A model generated the notes under the pieces. The model did not search any database and was not told the origin of the DNA. It worked only from the letters and a program-made list of their open reading frames with translations. Below, piece after piece: positions 1-13,144 of a stretch of 64,000 nt of DNA. Made by a program: the position numbers and the translations under genes. Position 1 is the first letter of the stretch; each line of letters starts with the position of its first letter. The stretch is from contig MU128962.1 in assembly GCA_014904985.1 (NCBI GenBank), forward strand, positions 101,587 to 165,586, read 5' to 3'. The stretch comes from Hydnum rufescens UP504. Its lineage: Eukaryota > Basidiomycota > Agaricomycetes > Cantharellales > Hydnaceae.

Positions 1-19
1 TCTGATCATCCTCCTTTAG

Positions 20-882
20 TTTCCGAGGCAATACTATTCTCGACACTTACGTCCGTCCTACAACCCCGGTCATGAATTATCGTATAGAAGAAACCGGCAT
101 TGGGGCTCATCACCTCGGTGAGTCTATTTTCGCTTCACTCTAATTTCAAGCCGTCCGTCATGACGTTCATGGGAGCAGAGCAAGGCATCCCCTTCACTGA
201 AGCAAAATCACTCGTCGCTGCAGCAATCTCCGGGAAGGTGGTCGTCGGGCACTCATTGTGGAAAGATCTCTATGTAAGTATCGCTCGTTTATATCAGCAC
301 CCCAAGTCGCATCGCCGAATGATGATTTGTACACCATTTCAGCTCTTGGAAATGAGCGTTCCTGCCTTCGGTGGGTTGATTTTTTGATTTTTAAATTTTC
401 TTGACGGATATAGAACTGATGCCGCTCTCGGTTGATTCGGCAGCCACTCGTGATACAGCCCTGTTCATCCCGTACAGGGCTGTGATAAATCCAAATGACC
501 TCAGTAGCATCATTGGATTGAATACCCTCGTTGGGTTCCTCATGCAAAGGCTTATCTCTGTGCATCACCAAGACTCGGTGAGTTCGTTCTATTTCGTGTC
601 CAATTGCAGGCGCTAAGACGTTGATTGACAATTCCCCTCTTCAGCTCGAGAACGCTAGGGCAACCATGGATCTGTATCGGTATGTGCTTTCTCGATATTT
701 TGTTGTGCAGGATTCATAACTGAACCTCGACAATTTTGGCCTCTGACTACTTTCCGCTCCACTTGCAACGATGACGAAAACGCACGATCAGGTCTGCCCA
801 GGATGCATGGGAAGGAGCCATTGACGACTGCGAGTGGCCTTGCGCACTGCCCCCGCCCACCTTCGCACGCTGCTACACCTGA
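20..882 (+). CDS. REX4/ISG20-like RNA exonuclease, 3' part (5' end outside window)
   Basis: Six exons fit: 20-117, 179-273, 343-370, 444-577, 645-679 and 792-882. Spliced, they read through the core of a DEDDh 3'-5' exonuclease. The order is an 'LDTYVRP' strand, a 'GHSLWKDL' motif holding the second acidic residue, a 'TRDTALFIPYR' segment, and the 'ENARATMDLYR' helix that ends the fold. A short tail 'WEGAIDDCEWP' follows, as in fungal REX4 proteins. The first acidic motif (DxE) should lie upstream of the window. REX4-type enzymes act in the nucleolus in pre-rRNA processing; that role is known for the family, not shown here. Exon phases agree at every junction, so I am confident of the family and fairly confident of the exon ends. 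The acceptor at position 19 is tentative. Confidence 0.85.
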
Positions 883-1960
883 TCTGGAGGGACAGACAGA
901 CGGGGGGCTGATGGCCACGTCATCCTCTAAATTTGTTGTGTTAGCTTGATGGCGGTTATCATCAGGTCTGGTTGATCTTTCTTGGCACATCTCTCTTTTT
1001 TTTTTTGGCTTTGGCTTTGGCTTGTTCTGCTTTGCTTTGCTTTGCTTTGTTTTTTTGCTTTGTTTCCTTCGTTTGTTTGTAGCCCCGCACTCTATTATCT
1101 TCAGATCGAACTCCACCCGTGTGTCCTGCTTCTTTCAGTTTTCAGTTTTCATGTATATTATCCGAGTCGCGTGTACTGTTGCTATCACTGTCAGTTTTTT
1201 TGTGGGCAGTCATCGATCGTGTAATTGGTTTTGGTGCCAGTCGATGCGTCAGTCTTTCTTGCCAATGAGGGGACACCACAGCCTAAGAATATCAAGATGC
1301 ATGTCACGAGCACTTAACAACCTGGGGAACAAGTGAACAGGCAGATCTCCTCCCATGCATGGCGCGTTTATATTAATTAGTCAGTCCTGTGGATCGTCAG
1401 CAATATCAAGAAACTCTAATACGGTTGTAGATTACCTACCTTTAATGGTAATGCTCGCTCAGAAATCGAATGTGGGCTGGGGCATGTCATTTGCACCCCC
1501 AGTCGGAGGGGAGAGAGACGGGGAGGGAGAGACTAGATCAGAATATGGATATAAACCTCTCAGTCATATGAATATGCATCCGCGTGTGTTCCTAGTCGAT
1601 TAGTTTCTATTTCTGCATCTGCCTGAGAATATGATGACATGACATCAAGTACGACAAACAGGTTAGTGTACATTTTTTTTGGTTTTTTTGTTCTGGTGCG
1701 TGGGTTAGAAAGGAAAAAATGGAACCTTGAGTGCAAAGAGAACAGATCGTCCAATATGTAAAGAATCGGAGAATAAGACGAGAGTAATGCGCGATGAAAC
1801 GACCTGGGATGCCTGGGATACATATTATTGTCGGTGGGCCGATGCCTGCAGAAAAGCCAGGGGGGAGTGAGGATAGAGACGAGGGTCGATGACAAGGGAC
1901 AATGATAGCAAAGATTACAACAGGGGAGAAAAAAAGCTAGAAGGGTTCGGTGATAGCAGG
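883..1960. other. Intergenic / 3' untranslated region between convergent genes
   Basis: This is the tail-to-tail gap between the exonuclease (+) and the membrane protein (-). It has T-rich tracts near 990-1075 and an A/T-rich block near 1670-1695, consistent with 3' ends. The small open frames here have no recognisable motif and no consistent splice pattern. I see no gene. Confidence 0.5.
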
Positions 1961-3586
1961 TTATGTCTTGGCGCTCGGAGTAGGCGCGGTGACCATTTTC
2001 ACTCCCTTCGTCTGAGGAGGGCTTCCTGCCCCACCCAGGAGGCCCAAGACAGCATGGAGCAACCTCTGACTCAGCTTCACAGGCAGCAGCACGGCACCGA
2101 CTACGAGATGGACGATCCGCTCCTGGAATTGGGGCCAGCCCCCATTTTGCATATTCTCTAGCACGAATGTCGCGGCATCCTGGGAGGGGCTACTTTTGTG
2201 ACGTCTGAGAGGCCGCGAGGAGGTACGATCGGAAAGCGGTTTAGCCCAATCGCGGGGGTCGTCTGCAAGAGTGCCTGAGGGGGCTAGAGGGCTCAATCTA
2301 GCGTGCCAGACAGCAGAATGTTGCTTGGGATCGGTGATGGTGGCCAGTTTATCATTGGCACTGGCAGCGGCAGCAGTTGCGGCTTGTACGCGTTGTTCGA
2401 GCGTGCCAATGTCGTGGACCAGGGCTTCCACTGAAGTTTGTACATCGTGGAATCGCGAATCGAGATCGAGCCGGACGAGTTCAGTTGCGTGTGATGAGGC
2501 AGTAGTTTGTATTTCGAGTTTCTGGATCGAGGCTTCGACGCGTTCCACGAGTGCTTGGAATTCGGCATTGTGGGAGGGCTTGGAAGCATGAATTTCTTCA
2601 AGAGAGCGTTCGAGCCGGTCGAAGCGAGCGTTGGAGGACGATGATAAAGCTACAGATGGAGGGGGGGGAGCATGAACTATTCGGTGGAGAGAATCAGTGC
2701 GATATGCGAGGAGATTGACGAGGTGGCGCCATGGGCGAATCCCAGTGGCGAGGACAAAGAGGCCCTCGCTGAACCAGGTAAGAGACTTCTCGGAGCCAAT
2801 GAGAAATGCAGCGTAGCGAAGGAGAATTGTACCGAGGAAAGGCGTCAACAGGCACAAAACAAGGAAAGACTTTGTGAAAACACGTGACGTCAGGACACGC
2901 GGCTCCGCATTTCATCTGGGGATTATGTGAGAAGAACTCGACGTACGAGTTCAGCGAGCCGCAATTCGGATCGCGCCAAAGCCCGTAAATTTGCAGCCTG
3001 CTCTGGCTCCTCTGGGATATTCTCCTCGGACTCAAAGTCGAATGCGGGGAGCGATGAGCGCGCGCCTTGAGGTAGAGCTCCCATGGGGCTGTGATGTACT
3101 GGAGTGTAAGTAGACGGAGTACATATACGTCCACAAGGGCGAACATCGACCTCACTTTTTATCAGAGCACGGAGGTAGCTTTCAAGGTCGACCGACGTCA
3201 CGGGTGAATATATGCAACGGAAAGAGAAAACAGACTTACTAGAAGAGAAGGGCGAGGGTAAGACCATCGCGAACAAAGTCACCTTGAACACAACAATCGA
3301 TCGGCGTCCTTGGAATAACCCAGTCTCTAGAGTGGGCCACAAACTCACCTCCAGTAAGGAACGAGCCAAGAGGCGGGAGAAGGGTAAGTGCAAGAGGACC
3401 ATCAAACCACACCGATTCGTTGGGAGCAGGCTCTTGGGCGTCTTCCTCGGAAGAGTCGTGAGCGTCACGAGCTAGGTGTTCCTGCCTTGACCTAGTGGTC
3501 ACTGGCGGGTGCTGGTTTTGAATAGTAGCGGGATGATCATCTCTATGTCTGCGAAATCGTGCTCGTTCGCCCTTGGTTACATTCAT
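1961..3586 (-). CDS. Membrane protein of unknown function with C-terminal coiled coil
   Basis: The exons fit complement(1961-2869, 2947-3098, 3156-3178, 3240-3586), 1431 nt or 476 aa. The first ATG (3586) opens a charged, Ser/Glu-rich N-terminus. Two short hydrophobic segments follow ('LALTLLPPLGSFL' and 'GLTLALLFYYL'), then an acidic linker. A strong membrane stretch comes next ('LVLCLLTPFLGTILLRYAAF'), and then 'WFSEGLFVLATGIRPW', a motif I associate with an uncharacterised conserved fungal family. The next ~100 residues look like a coiled coil rich in Glu, Arg and Leu. A basic linker and a final hydrophobic segment close the protein. The 23-nt exon is uncertain: without the 57-nt intron at 3099-3155 the frame also stays open (495 aa). 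No enzymatic motif is visible, and a membrane tether or organelle protein is only a guess. Confidence 0.72.
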
Positions 3587-5663
3587 GGTTGCAATGTCGG
3601 GGACAGGGAAGGAACAAGGAACGGAGAACGTATGGATCTACGCCGAGTGTCACCACAGAGTTCGGATGCAAATATGCCTGACAGTAAGGCCTATATATAG
3701 TACATCCCACAAAGAGAAGTACTCATAATCGTCGAGGCAATCGTCGATCAGAATCCAGAAAGCGTCGGTCTTGTTTTCCTTATGGGACATGGGAGACGCC
3801 GCAAATGCATCGTGGGGCTCTACTCGGAGCTTTAATCGATAAAACTTCATGAGGTCGCGAGGAGAGCCTTACGAAACGCGCAGAACGGGCAACCGCATTC
3901 CGTTTTGGAATCGACAACCTAAATTTGACCAAAAACAGAGTCTCTCCTGGGGTGTGGCCCCAAAATTTCCCGGTATTTTTGGGGCACGCGATTAGGCTCG
4001 TCAGTGCGTCAGTGGCCCACTCCTTTGATTACAAATCTTTTCGGGTTGAGTCTGGCTTGGACTCGCAATTCCAAATTGTCGGAAATAACCCACAAAAGGA
4101 ATCTAATAGAGTGTGGAGCGAGGTGCAAAATGACAGCTAGCAACATCCAGCACACCCCTCAAATAGATAGTGAGGACAGTTTTTCTGGGCTAGGAAAAAC
4201 TTAAATTCACCTATGGATCCCCATCCACATTATTCTTTACGATGTGGTCCCCATGCCCCATTGTCATTTACTCCACTCAAATTAACTGGTGTTCTGACTT
4301 TCTGTCATATTCAACCCTCGGACCCACTCATCTGATGATCTGGTGGAGGCCATCGGCTACTCCTTAGAGCCTGATGCTTTTGCAGGGTTGTGGATCACCT
4401 CTGATGGCTACAAATCAATGAAAGAGTTGCGATTCTTTTGAGCATTCCTACAAGTCACTAATTTCGTGGATTTCATTGACGAATTAAAGATTTCAAAGAT
4501 GACCGTCGCTTCGTTCATGTCGGCTTTTGAGAGTTCATGCCTTACTCTTCCGCAATTCGGATCGCGGTCCTTCACGAGTGAAAAACGTGTGATCACGCCC
4601 TCTCACAATGTCGGACCCCAGTTCCCGGATTGTTTTGCATTCCCGGAGAGATTAAGCGCGTAAAGATGCTTGAATGACGCAAGAATCAATCAATCTTTAC
4701 CCATCTCGGAAATGACGAGCGACGACTCGGCGGCTTCGCAGCTTCGTATACGAGGTCCTTCCCTTTTTGTCCTCTTTCATTCATTGCTTCACTGAGACAC
4801 TGCGCGATGTCTTCCTGAGGTGCTCTCGCAGAACCGGACGAATGGTATCTGTTAAGCGAACCTTAACGACATGTTGTCGGCCGGGGCCCGAAGACTGTGG
4901 GAGATTGTTATCATTCTGAGGGGTACAGTACATATTGCAAATAAAACATACATTGGCATTGGATGTGGAGTATTATTATAAATGATCCAAACGGAAGTAG
5001 TAAGCCATCAGCGTACTTATCTATTTCGTAGTTGACTGCTTTATACAAATAATTCATCTCTGTGAGTAGGGACTTCAGGCTGTGTGGAGTGGGGCCATGA
5101 TTGGTGGTGAAAGTGACCGTGAGACTCCGTGCTTGGAGCCATGGGCCCTCCAAGCCCCAGTCATCCTGACTCACGGTCCATGCACCCGCCTCTTCCATAG
5201 GCAGCAAATGTGTTTTCCAATGCAGAGAGGATGGACCCCCAAGCTAGATTAGAGACATCGCACCGAAGGGTACTGCACCCTAAATATGCGGTATTTCGGA
5301 AGCCCGGAATATATATCGCATAGAAGGTTATGGGCACCCAGACCAACGAAGCTGGGAGTGAGGCACGAGTGATAGCTGCAAATTGTACAATGACGGAACG
5401 GAAATTGCCGACAGTTTGTTTCAAGTCCAAGTCCAGGACTCCAGGGGTCGCGGCCACAGCCTACAGCGGCCGAAGTTTGAATCCGCTCCCACCCATCTTT
5501 CTCCCGTTTCCTTCTCATTTATCGTTCCGCCAAAAAAAGAGGCCCACCTCGTCTGCGGCCTCCCACCCACTCTTGGGCTTGCGCAAACTCAAAGGCTCTT
5601 ACCAAAACCTTCCTCCTCCTTCTCCTTGAGCCTGACAAGTGCTCCTGTGGCGAAGGGTGAGGA
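3587..5663. other. Intergenic region, divergent promoters
   Basis: This gap lies head-to-head between the membrane-protein gene (-) and the Obg GTPase gene (+). Short open frames occur at 4408-4663 and 4911-5518, but they lack motifs and consistent splice signals. A pyrimidine-rich stretch at 5480-5640, just before the GTPase start, is typical of a fungal core promoter. Nothing else is supported. Confidence 0.4.
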
Positions 5664-7517
5664 ATGCAAGGACGCTCTCCTCAAAAATTTGCCTGGTTTT
5701 TCTCCTCTTCTCCCACGGTTTTACGTAAAGCAACAATCTATTACCCCGGTCGCGCCGAACGCCGAGCCCACCTGTTCCATAAAAGGCAACTTTCATCAAC
5801 TCATTCACAACTATCTGGATTTTCAAGTGAGGAGGCAGCCCCTTCTGCTCGTACCCCAGAGGAGCGTGCGGCCTATTTTCGACAGCGCAGAGCAGAGTGG
5901 AAACGACGTCAAGGGGTAGGTATCTTCATTTTTTTCCCGACTCGGATTCACCCACTTTCTCTGCCACATACGACTTTGCAGAAATGAAACATTGGTTATC
6001 TCATTATTAGGGTCAAAACTTTGTAGATCATACGATAGTTACCGTCCGAGCTGGTATGTTGATTTCCATATTCCATCATGTCGGCATCTCGTGCTCCCTA
6101 CTCCTTTGCGACGACTTGTGCTCACCTGTTTCATGGTTGCGATGCAGGGAAAGGAGGCGACGGATGCACTGCTTTTCAGCGGGAGAAATATAAACCGTAC
6201 GGCCCTCCCTCAGGGGGGAATGGAGGCAGAGGGGGGTCCGTATATATTCGGGCCGTCAAGAATATCACATCTCTTGCCTCTGTGGCCAAGCGGGTCGTTG
6301 CACCGCCAGGTCTCAACGGTCAGGGGACATGGCGCAATGGTGCTCGGGTGCCGGACGTTTACATTGATGTGCCTGTCGGTACTGTCGTACGCGAGGTGCG
6401 CCGTGTGCGCGAAGTGGAAGAAGGGAACGAACGACGGCGGATCGAAGCGCTTTCCCCAGAAGAGCGCACTAACGAGGAGCGGGACAAGCGGTGGGTCCAC
6501 TACCCACTCTACAGGGACATCAATGAAGGGAACGAGGCATTCATGCAGGCCGAGCAGGCCTTGGAACGAGAAGAACGGGCGCGTAAACGGGAGGAAGATA
6601 GGCGGCGTGTGGGGGCACCCCCGCTTGTCCTCGACTTCAGTGAGCCTGATGTAGAAGAGGAAAGTCAGGTCGGAGGTGGGACCCTCATCGCTGCTGGGGG
6701 CGAGGGTGGCCTTGGAAATCCACATTTTGCCTCGGCAACGAATCGCTCGCCCAAATTCGCAACGCGTGGTCGGGAAGGGGAGCGAATGACGATTGAGCTG
6801 GAGCTGAAACTGCTGGCTGATATCGGTTTGGTGGGTTTTCCGAATGCTGGAAAGTCTACCATTTTGCGCGCTTTGACCAACTCCAAGGCACAAGTGGCGC
6901 CATACGCATTCACGACACTCAACCCCCAGGTTGGCATGGTTAGGTTATGGGACGATGGAACGTTCGATCACGGCCCTGGTACCTTCATTGAGGATGATCG
7001 TCAAGCCACATCTTCAGGCATCATCAGTACGGCATCCATTGTTGATCCATTTCGAACCGAGGCGATCCGGTTTACTATTGCGGATAACCCTGGCTTACTC
7101 GCTGGGGCGTCTGAAAACGTTGGACTGGGTCATTCATTCTTGCGGAGCATTGAGCGTTCGCTGGCGCTTGTGTACGTTGTCGATTTTTCAAAGGATGAGC
7201 CGTGGGATGATGTGGAGGTGCTTCGCATGGAACTGGAAGCATACAAAGAAGGTCTGAGTAGCAAGGCGCGGCTGATTATTGCTAACAAGGCTGATCTGGC
7301 TGTCGGTGAGAACGGAGGATCTGAGGATGAGGTGCGCACAGCAAAGGCCAAATTGCAACGCCTGGAAACGGCGGCGGCGTACATGGCTAATTCGGGTGGA
7401 GAAGGTGGAGAGATTCAGGTCATCGCCGTCTCAGGGAAGTACCGACAGAATCTGGACAAGGTGGTGCGGACGCTGGCGTCTATCGTGGACGGTGAGCGGG
7501 GGGCCGGTCAAGTTTAG
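5664..7517 (+). CDS. MTG2: Obg-family GTPase, mitochondrial ribosome assembly type (MTG2-like)
   Basis: Three exons, 5664-5915, 6011-6053 and 6148-7517, give a 554-residue protein. The Ser/Arg-rich first ~85 residues look like a mitochondrial presequence. The Obg fold starts in exon 2 ('NFVDHTIVTVRAGKGGDGC'), with the glycine-rich loops ('PSGGNGGRGGSV', 'GGEGGLGNPHF') of that domain. The G domain follows: G1 'GFPNAGKST' near residue 328, the Thr of 'FTTLNP' as G2, G3 'DNPG' near 411 and G4 'NKAD' near 478. A charged insertion of about 100 residues (Glu/Arg-rich, 6400-6660) splits the Obg domain, which fungal mitochondrial versions often have. Obg proteins bind the large ribosomal subunit late in assembly. 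ATG 5664 is the first in this frame after a stop. Confidence 0.93.
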
Positions 7518-7991
7518 CGCCGTTCTCGAGTAAGTCCTCGGGGCCGAATCGACGTAGCAAGCCTGCCACCTTTTAAAGGCAATTAAGGCCCAGGGCCGTG
7601 GCTTCTCGTGGTTTTGAATTCGAAATTTGTCCTAATTTGCCCCTCATCTTAATTAATCCAAAATCGCACATAAATTATTGGTCCTTCGCAGTGAAAAAAT
7701 ATGGGAAGGGCAAAAAGTGGAAGAAAGTACAGGTAGTCTCATTATGGAAATTTTCTTCTCGTCCTAAATTGCAATCTGAGCAAATAGGAACAGAAAAAAC
7801 CTGGAACGTATGTAAAGATCTACTGTACTACACAGTTTGCATCCGAAGCAGTCCTGATTTCAGGTCAGGTACACTCCACTTGATTTTCCGCAATCCCCAG
7901 TTGCCCACAACTCTGGCGTGTTGGCCGGCCTCACCATCCTCCTCCATCCTCGTCGTATTAACGCGCCGTCCTGACTGCTGTAAGCAAAAAG
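7518..7991. other. Intergenic region / promoter of the Zn2Cys6 factor
   Basis: The 474-bp gap between two genes on the same strand is A/T-rich near 7610-7700. No open frame here shows a recognisable motif. It probably holds the 3' end of the GTPase transcript and the promoter of the next gene. Confidence 0.4.
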
Positions 7992-10900
7992 ATGGATGCG
8001 GCTGCTGCTGCTGCTGCCAATGCAGCACCAGCAGCCACTCCTACCCCCACAGCGGCTTCTGGCTCTGGGTACGTGTACTATCCTCCAGGTCAACCCCCAA
8101 ATCTCCTCTATCCCATCCTCACTCACCCCTCGCTCCCAACAGCTCCCGGATCACGGTAGTCTGCGCAGAGGTACATTCTATTGTCACTCCATCTCATCTC
8201 TATCAATTCCCGCCCCTTTTCGCTCTCAATGTCTTCGATTTGAAGAGAGCACCACTTAATACGCCTTGCCCTATATTTTGATAGTGTAAACGCCTCAAGC
8301 TAAAATGTGACCGGCGTGCCCCCTGTGGGTCCTGTGTCAAACGTGACACTGTCGCCCGATGTCTCTACTCCGCGGCTGCAGCTGAAAAGATGTAGGTCGC
8401 CATGATCCAGCCCTTCTCTATCAGCCTAAGTTGCCGCATACACAGCGATTTACAGAGCTTGCACAATCGGATTCTGTCTCTGGAAGCTTCCGTTCAAGTA
8501 CTCGTCCAATCTGGTGTCCGTCGAGCCCCAACCGCAGAATACGAACGTACAGTTCTCGCTACCGGGCCATCGGGGAGCAGTAGCGTCGTAGTTAGCCTTG
8601 AAGATGTCGCCAGCATTTGGCTCGAACAACTGGATATCCTTAAGGACGTGGACCTCAGAGTTCTTCCCCCCGACTACAGCGAACGGACCAAGATGGCATT
8701 CCCCGATATGCATCTCTTTATAGACCCACTCTATCCGGACGAGGGCCCTTGCGTTACCTTCAAGCTGATCCACCAACTACCTACCCAAAGCGTTCGCGAT
8801 GTCCTCCTACGTCACCTCGAGATGACCATGCTCATGCATCCATCTTTCAATTTCCCAACCTTTAAGCGACGCGTCGAAGCCCTGTTTGATCCGATACTCT
8901 TTTCTCCCGGCTCTCCCCCTACAGAGTCAGAAAAGCCTCACGTAGGAGGGGCTGCCGCTCTCGCCAAGCGACCATCCTTGGCCTTTTTCGCTGCCACTGT
9001 CGGAGGTCTGGCTCTCGGCGCCCGAGTGGCAAGTTCGTCAATCTCACATTCCTCTCCCACGCCACAGTCGGAACGTGGAGAAACGTCACCACCAGGCGAG
9101 GCCAGTGCACTCCCGTATAGTGCCGACGCGCTGTTTCTCCTGTCTACCCAAGCCCTTGCCGTTGCCGAATTCAATCAGAATTATGATCTCGATCATATTT
9201 CTGCGGTCCTTTTGAATGGCTTATTTCTCTTGCATGACGGCAAGCAAAGGGTTGCCCATACCATTTACCCGACCATAGGCAAATTAGTCAACATCGCCAA
9301 AATGATGGGACTACACATCGATCCAGACGAGTTCCCTGGTAAATATACCCTATATGATGCTGAGTGTCGGAGACGTTCATGGTGGGACGTGTATTACTAT
9401 GATTTGTGTGTTTTTATCTCCCCATAGTATCGTTCCCCGGAATGCTCATGGTCTTGCCATCCAGATTCATGTCAGATTGTATGGGTCAAGAACCACTAAT
9501 TGACGACAATACATGTACAACTCGACTTCCGGCCGATGTGGACGAAGATGCATTCCATCCTGGGTCAGAAACCCTCCCCCCACCACGCCAAGAGTCGAAT
9601 TTTGCGTATTTTAGACAAAAATGCAGGTGTGCCATGACCCTTGCCCAATATTTTGGAGTTTCGCCCACTCTGATGCTCTCTTATCTAGCTTGGCACAGTT
9701 GATTAAAACCATGCGAAAGCGATGGGTCGCTGAACAGCCCACCTTGGAGATGTGGATGGAAGCTGCTCAAGAGTTCGAGTCTGAGGTGAACGCCTGGCTC
9801 GCCGAATTACCACCACCCTTTCGCATGTCCGCAAGGCCATCCGAGGAGGGAGAGTCCCCTTTCACCATTGCCCAGCGCTGCGAACTAGCCGCGTTGGCGA
9901 ACTCATTAATTCTCAAGGCCTACATTCCGCTTCTCAAACGATCACCTCAACGACCACTCCAAGCACCATCACGAGAAGCGGCGCTCGCTTGCTCGACGGC
10001 GGCACATGTGATCGTTCAGTCTTCCCAAGGCTTATTTCGGGCCTTTGGGCACAGCAGACCTGCATCGTATGTGTTCTATTCGTTCGGGAGGCAGATCTTC
10101 GCCGCCGCTGCGGTTGCGGCCAGCATTGTTATCCAGACACCCAATGCCCTCATTGCACAACCTGCGATGGCGGACCTTAAGTGTGCGCTGGATCTAATGC
10201 GTGACCCATTCGTTTCGGGCGCTCGTGGGCATGGCCTTCAAGGTTCTGCCGCTCCCAGTAATTCCCTTCACATCGTCGAATTGTTACATGCGAAGGCAGA
10301 AGAGGCGATCAAGCAAGGAGGCCCCTCCCACCTAGGGGCGAAGCGGAAACATGGTCTCCTAGAGGATATTCCTTCAGGGTTCTCCTTACCCTTCGTTGGG
10401 AGCTCTCTTGTTACTGGACCTATGGCATTGAATAACGGGTCCGGTCAACCGATCTCATCGGTCAATGGTGCTAGTCCTAAGTTGCGCCTGCGCTCTTCCA
10501 CACTTGCCAGCGGGAAGCGGGCAGGGGACGGTTCTGAGGCCTCGGGCTCGAAGACCCGTACCTCTCCAGGTACACTAGGGTCTCGTGCTCCAGCGGCGAC
10601 GAATGGCCCTCCATCCGTTCAAGGTTCCCGCACGCCACGCGAACGACGTCCTCGCAAGTCGACGTCGATGTACCCATCTATTGGGATTCGTGTGCGCAAA
10701 GGGCCCGGCACTGCTCCCTCCGTAGCAGAGTCTCAGTCGCTTTCCAGTGAGGCTTCGTCAACGCACCTGCCCCCCTCGACCGGCATCATAAACGGGGCAG
10801 TATCTGGCCCAGGGCCGGCTTCTGAATCTGTGATAAACAACTCTCGCCCTGGAACGGCCATGAGTGGGCCCCCTCCCCCTAGTGGCTCGGTTCCTGGGGT

Positions 10901-11879
10901 TGTTCCAAGTAGTAGCCCTTTCCGTGCTCCCATGCCATTACCCAGTTCCACTGGCGATCATACACGTCCGCCACAATCGCAATCACAACCGCCACCACCA
11001 ACGCAACATGTGCGGCAAGAGTCGATGGGATCTTCCTATGATATCCCAAGCTATCCTGCCCCTCCGTCTGATCCCAGCCCGTACCCATCCTTTCCAAACC
11101 CTCGCGGTTCGTACAACGCGGCAGAATATGGCCCGCATCCCTCAGTTGCTTCGACGTCTTCATCCCCTGGAACAGGATTCTATATGGCTCAGTTCAGTGG
11201 GCATATGGACAGATCGCTGACGAACTATGATCAATCGCCCTCCTCGTCGCACGAAATGGTCGGGGTCACAATGTCCGGTGAAGACTTGCAATCCCACAGA
11301 CAAGCAATAGATGCGCATCACCAACCCGAACAGCATCGGCCACAGCACAGCACCATGATGGCCCAAGGAATGATGCCCCATAATCACCAAGCACCACCGA
11401 CCCATTCCCCGATACACGCATATCAACACCATCCGATACACACTAAGCATTCCTTCGATTCTCCTGCTAGTGTGCAAAGCGAACGAAGTCGGGATTCTTT
11501 GCCCTATTCTGCCCCCCCTTCCCTCCTCACATCGCAGCGGTCACGATATAGTGACGTGGATATGAAGCCCCCCATGCCCAACTTCCAGATCGATGTGTCT
11601 ACGAATGCTCCTGGTCCAAGAAGTGGGGACTCGGTGATGGGTGATCGTAGTGCCGGTGCTCAGCAGCAGCAGAATCAACAACAGCAGCAACCACGGCCAT
11701 CACCATATGGGCCTGGGATGCAGCTGCCTTCGAATACTGTACCCGCGCCCTGGGAGCAACAGCAGCAGCAGCAACCGCAACAACCGCAACAGCAACAACC
11801 ACAACCACACCAATCCCATCATCCGCCTCAACATCCACAGTCCACTGCGGGCTACGAGTGGCCCCGATATGATTACTAG
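7992..11879 (+). CDS. Zn2Cys6 fungal transcription factor with MHR domain and Gln-rich tail
   Basis: Exons 7992-8068, 8143-8170, 8285-8391, 8446-9405, 9465-9626 and 9689-11879 give 1174 residues. An Ala-rich start is followed by a binuclear zinc cluster with Cys at 33, 36, 43, 49, 52 and 61 (CxxCx6Cx5CxxCx8C). The cluster is split by the intron at 8171-8284. A short coiled coil follows ('LHNRILSLEASV'). The middle homology region (fungal_trans family) includes 'RRRSWWDVYYYDL' and 'SDCMGQEPLIDD'. The last ~450 residues are disordered, rich in Pro, Ser, His and Gln, with Gln runs at 11664-11700 and 11758-11810. Such proteins bind CGG-type sites and regulate metabolism; the target is unknown. 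The 'VYYYD..SDCMGQ' signature resembles regulators of the xylanase/pectinase-type clade, but I cannot assign it. All exon phases match. Confidence 0.9.
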
Positions 11880-13144
11880 AGTTATCTTTCCTTTTGGGTT
11901 TCCTTATTCATCCTCTTCGTTTGGTTGTAGCTGACTACTCGAGTCTTTTTTCCCGGTTTTTATGCTCTTGCTTTATCTTCGTTACCGTGCTATCTTGCTC
12001 TTACTCCCCGTATGCTCCTCGCAACCGACCCCTTTCTCACACCCTGTCATCCACCTTCCCACTGTCTTCCGCCGTGTTTCCCCGCTTTCCTCCGCCGCGA
12101 CTGCCCTCGCATGCCGCTCACTAGCTAAACTATCGTGTTCACGTCCAACCCTGCATTGTACTCCTTAGCTGTCCCCACAACCATCCTATCTTCGACCTTC
12201 CATCTGAGGTCCTCATTCCTCCATGTCCATCTACAACAACACCCCCTTCCCTACCATTCCTACATCCACTCCGTTTTGCACGGTGCGCCTAATTGCGCCT
12301 TGGAACTTAAATCATGTAATTCGTACGAATCTTGGGTCGCTGGTTCTCGACTGGCCTCCACCAAATCAAAATGGCTTGATTAAAAGTCACTTTTCGCGCC
12401 CCGAGACCAAATAAGTACTGTACCGTAATATTTAAGTCGCTTGTGGCATTCGACCGTTTTTTTCCCTCTACTTTCTTTTTTCTGGCTGTATTACCCTGTG
12501 TGTACGTATAATACTTGCATCGTATACTGTAACTTCTGTGTGCTGGTTACTGTCCTGTATCTGATCTGTTTATGTGCAAAAAACCGTGGGTTAACGTAAA
12601 TCTAGTTTTCCCCCTTGTTCTATTATTACGGTTGATCGGAAATTTCAATGGGACGCGACAAAGAAGCACTCCTGATCGAAGAAGACTCAAGGTCGATGTT
12701 TTACATAGAATGGTATGTTTTGTATGTTGTCGTTTGAATGAGCGAGAAAGGGGAAGGTGTTGTCGGGGAATAACCACAGACAACGACACGAGTTCTCAGT
12801 TGTATCACAGTGTCTAGCATATATATATATATGAAATATATGGAAATAACGAGTGGAAATAACGAGAAAAGGGAAATGTATTTGGGATATGTGAGAAATG
12901 AGGCAAGCGCTTTGTCAGGATGTGTAAGAACTCATGTGGCTGACTCAAGCAGGGGTGGAGGTACTGTGCCCGAGGCTTTTCACCCGATTCTTGAGGATTT
13001 TGCTCCAAAAAGTAACGTGCTTCATTCGTCGGTCTTTGCTTTTTCTTTTTCGTGTATAATTTTATTGGCCCAGACCTCGAGGGAGAAGTACAACTGCGGC
13101 GATGATCTGCGTGCGGACGACGCCCCCCCTCCCCGTCCCCCTCG
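11880..13144. other. Convergent 3' regions
   Basis: This is the tail-to-tail gap between the transcription factor (+) and SEC11 (-). It is pyrimidine-rich at 11880-12200. A short (AT)n tract lies at 12819-12832, followed by a small direct repeat 'GGAAATAACGAG' at 12841-12865. I see no gene. Confidence 0.5.

Noticed and set aside
194..631. 145-residue minus-strand frame over the exonuclease gene
   Set aside because: It is a shadow of the exons and introns of the plus-strand gene, with no motif.
3179..3239. A separate gene at 2923-3468 on the minus strand
   Set aside because: Its frame is explained by exons of the membrane-protein gene, joined across introns with good donors.
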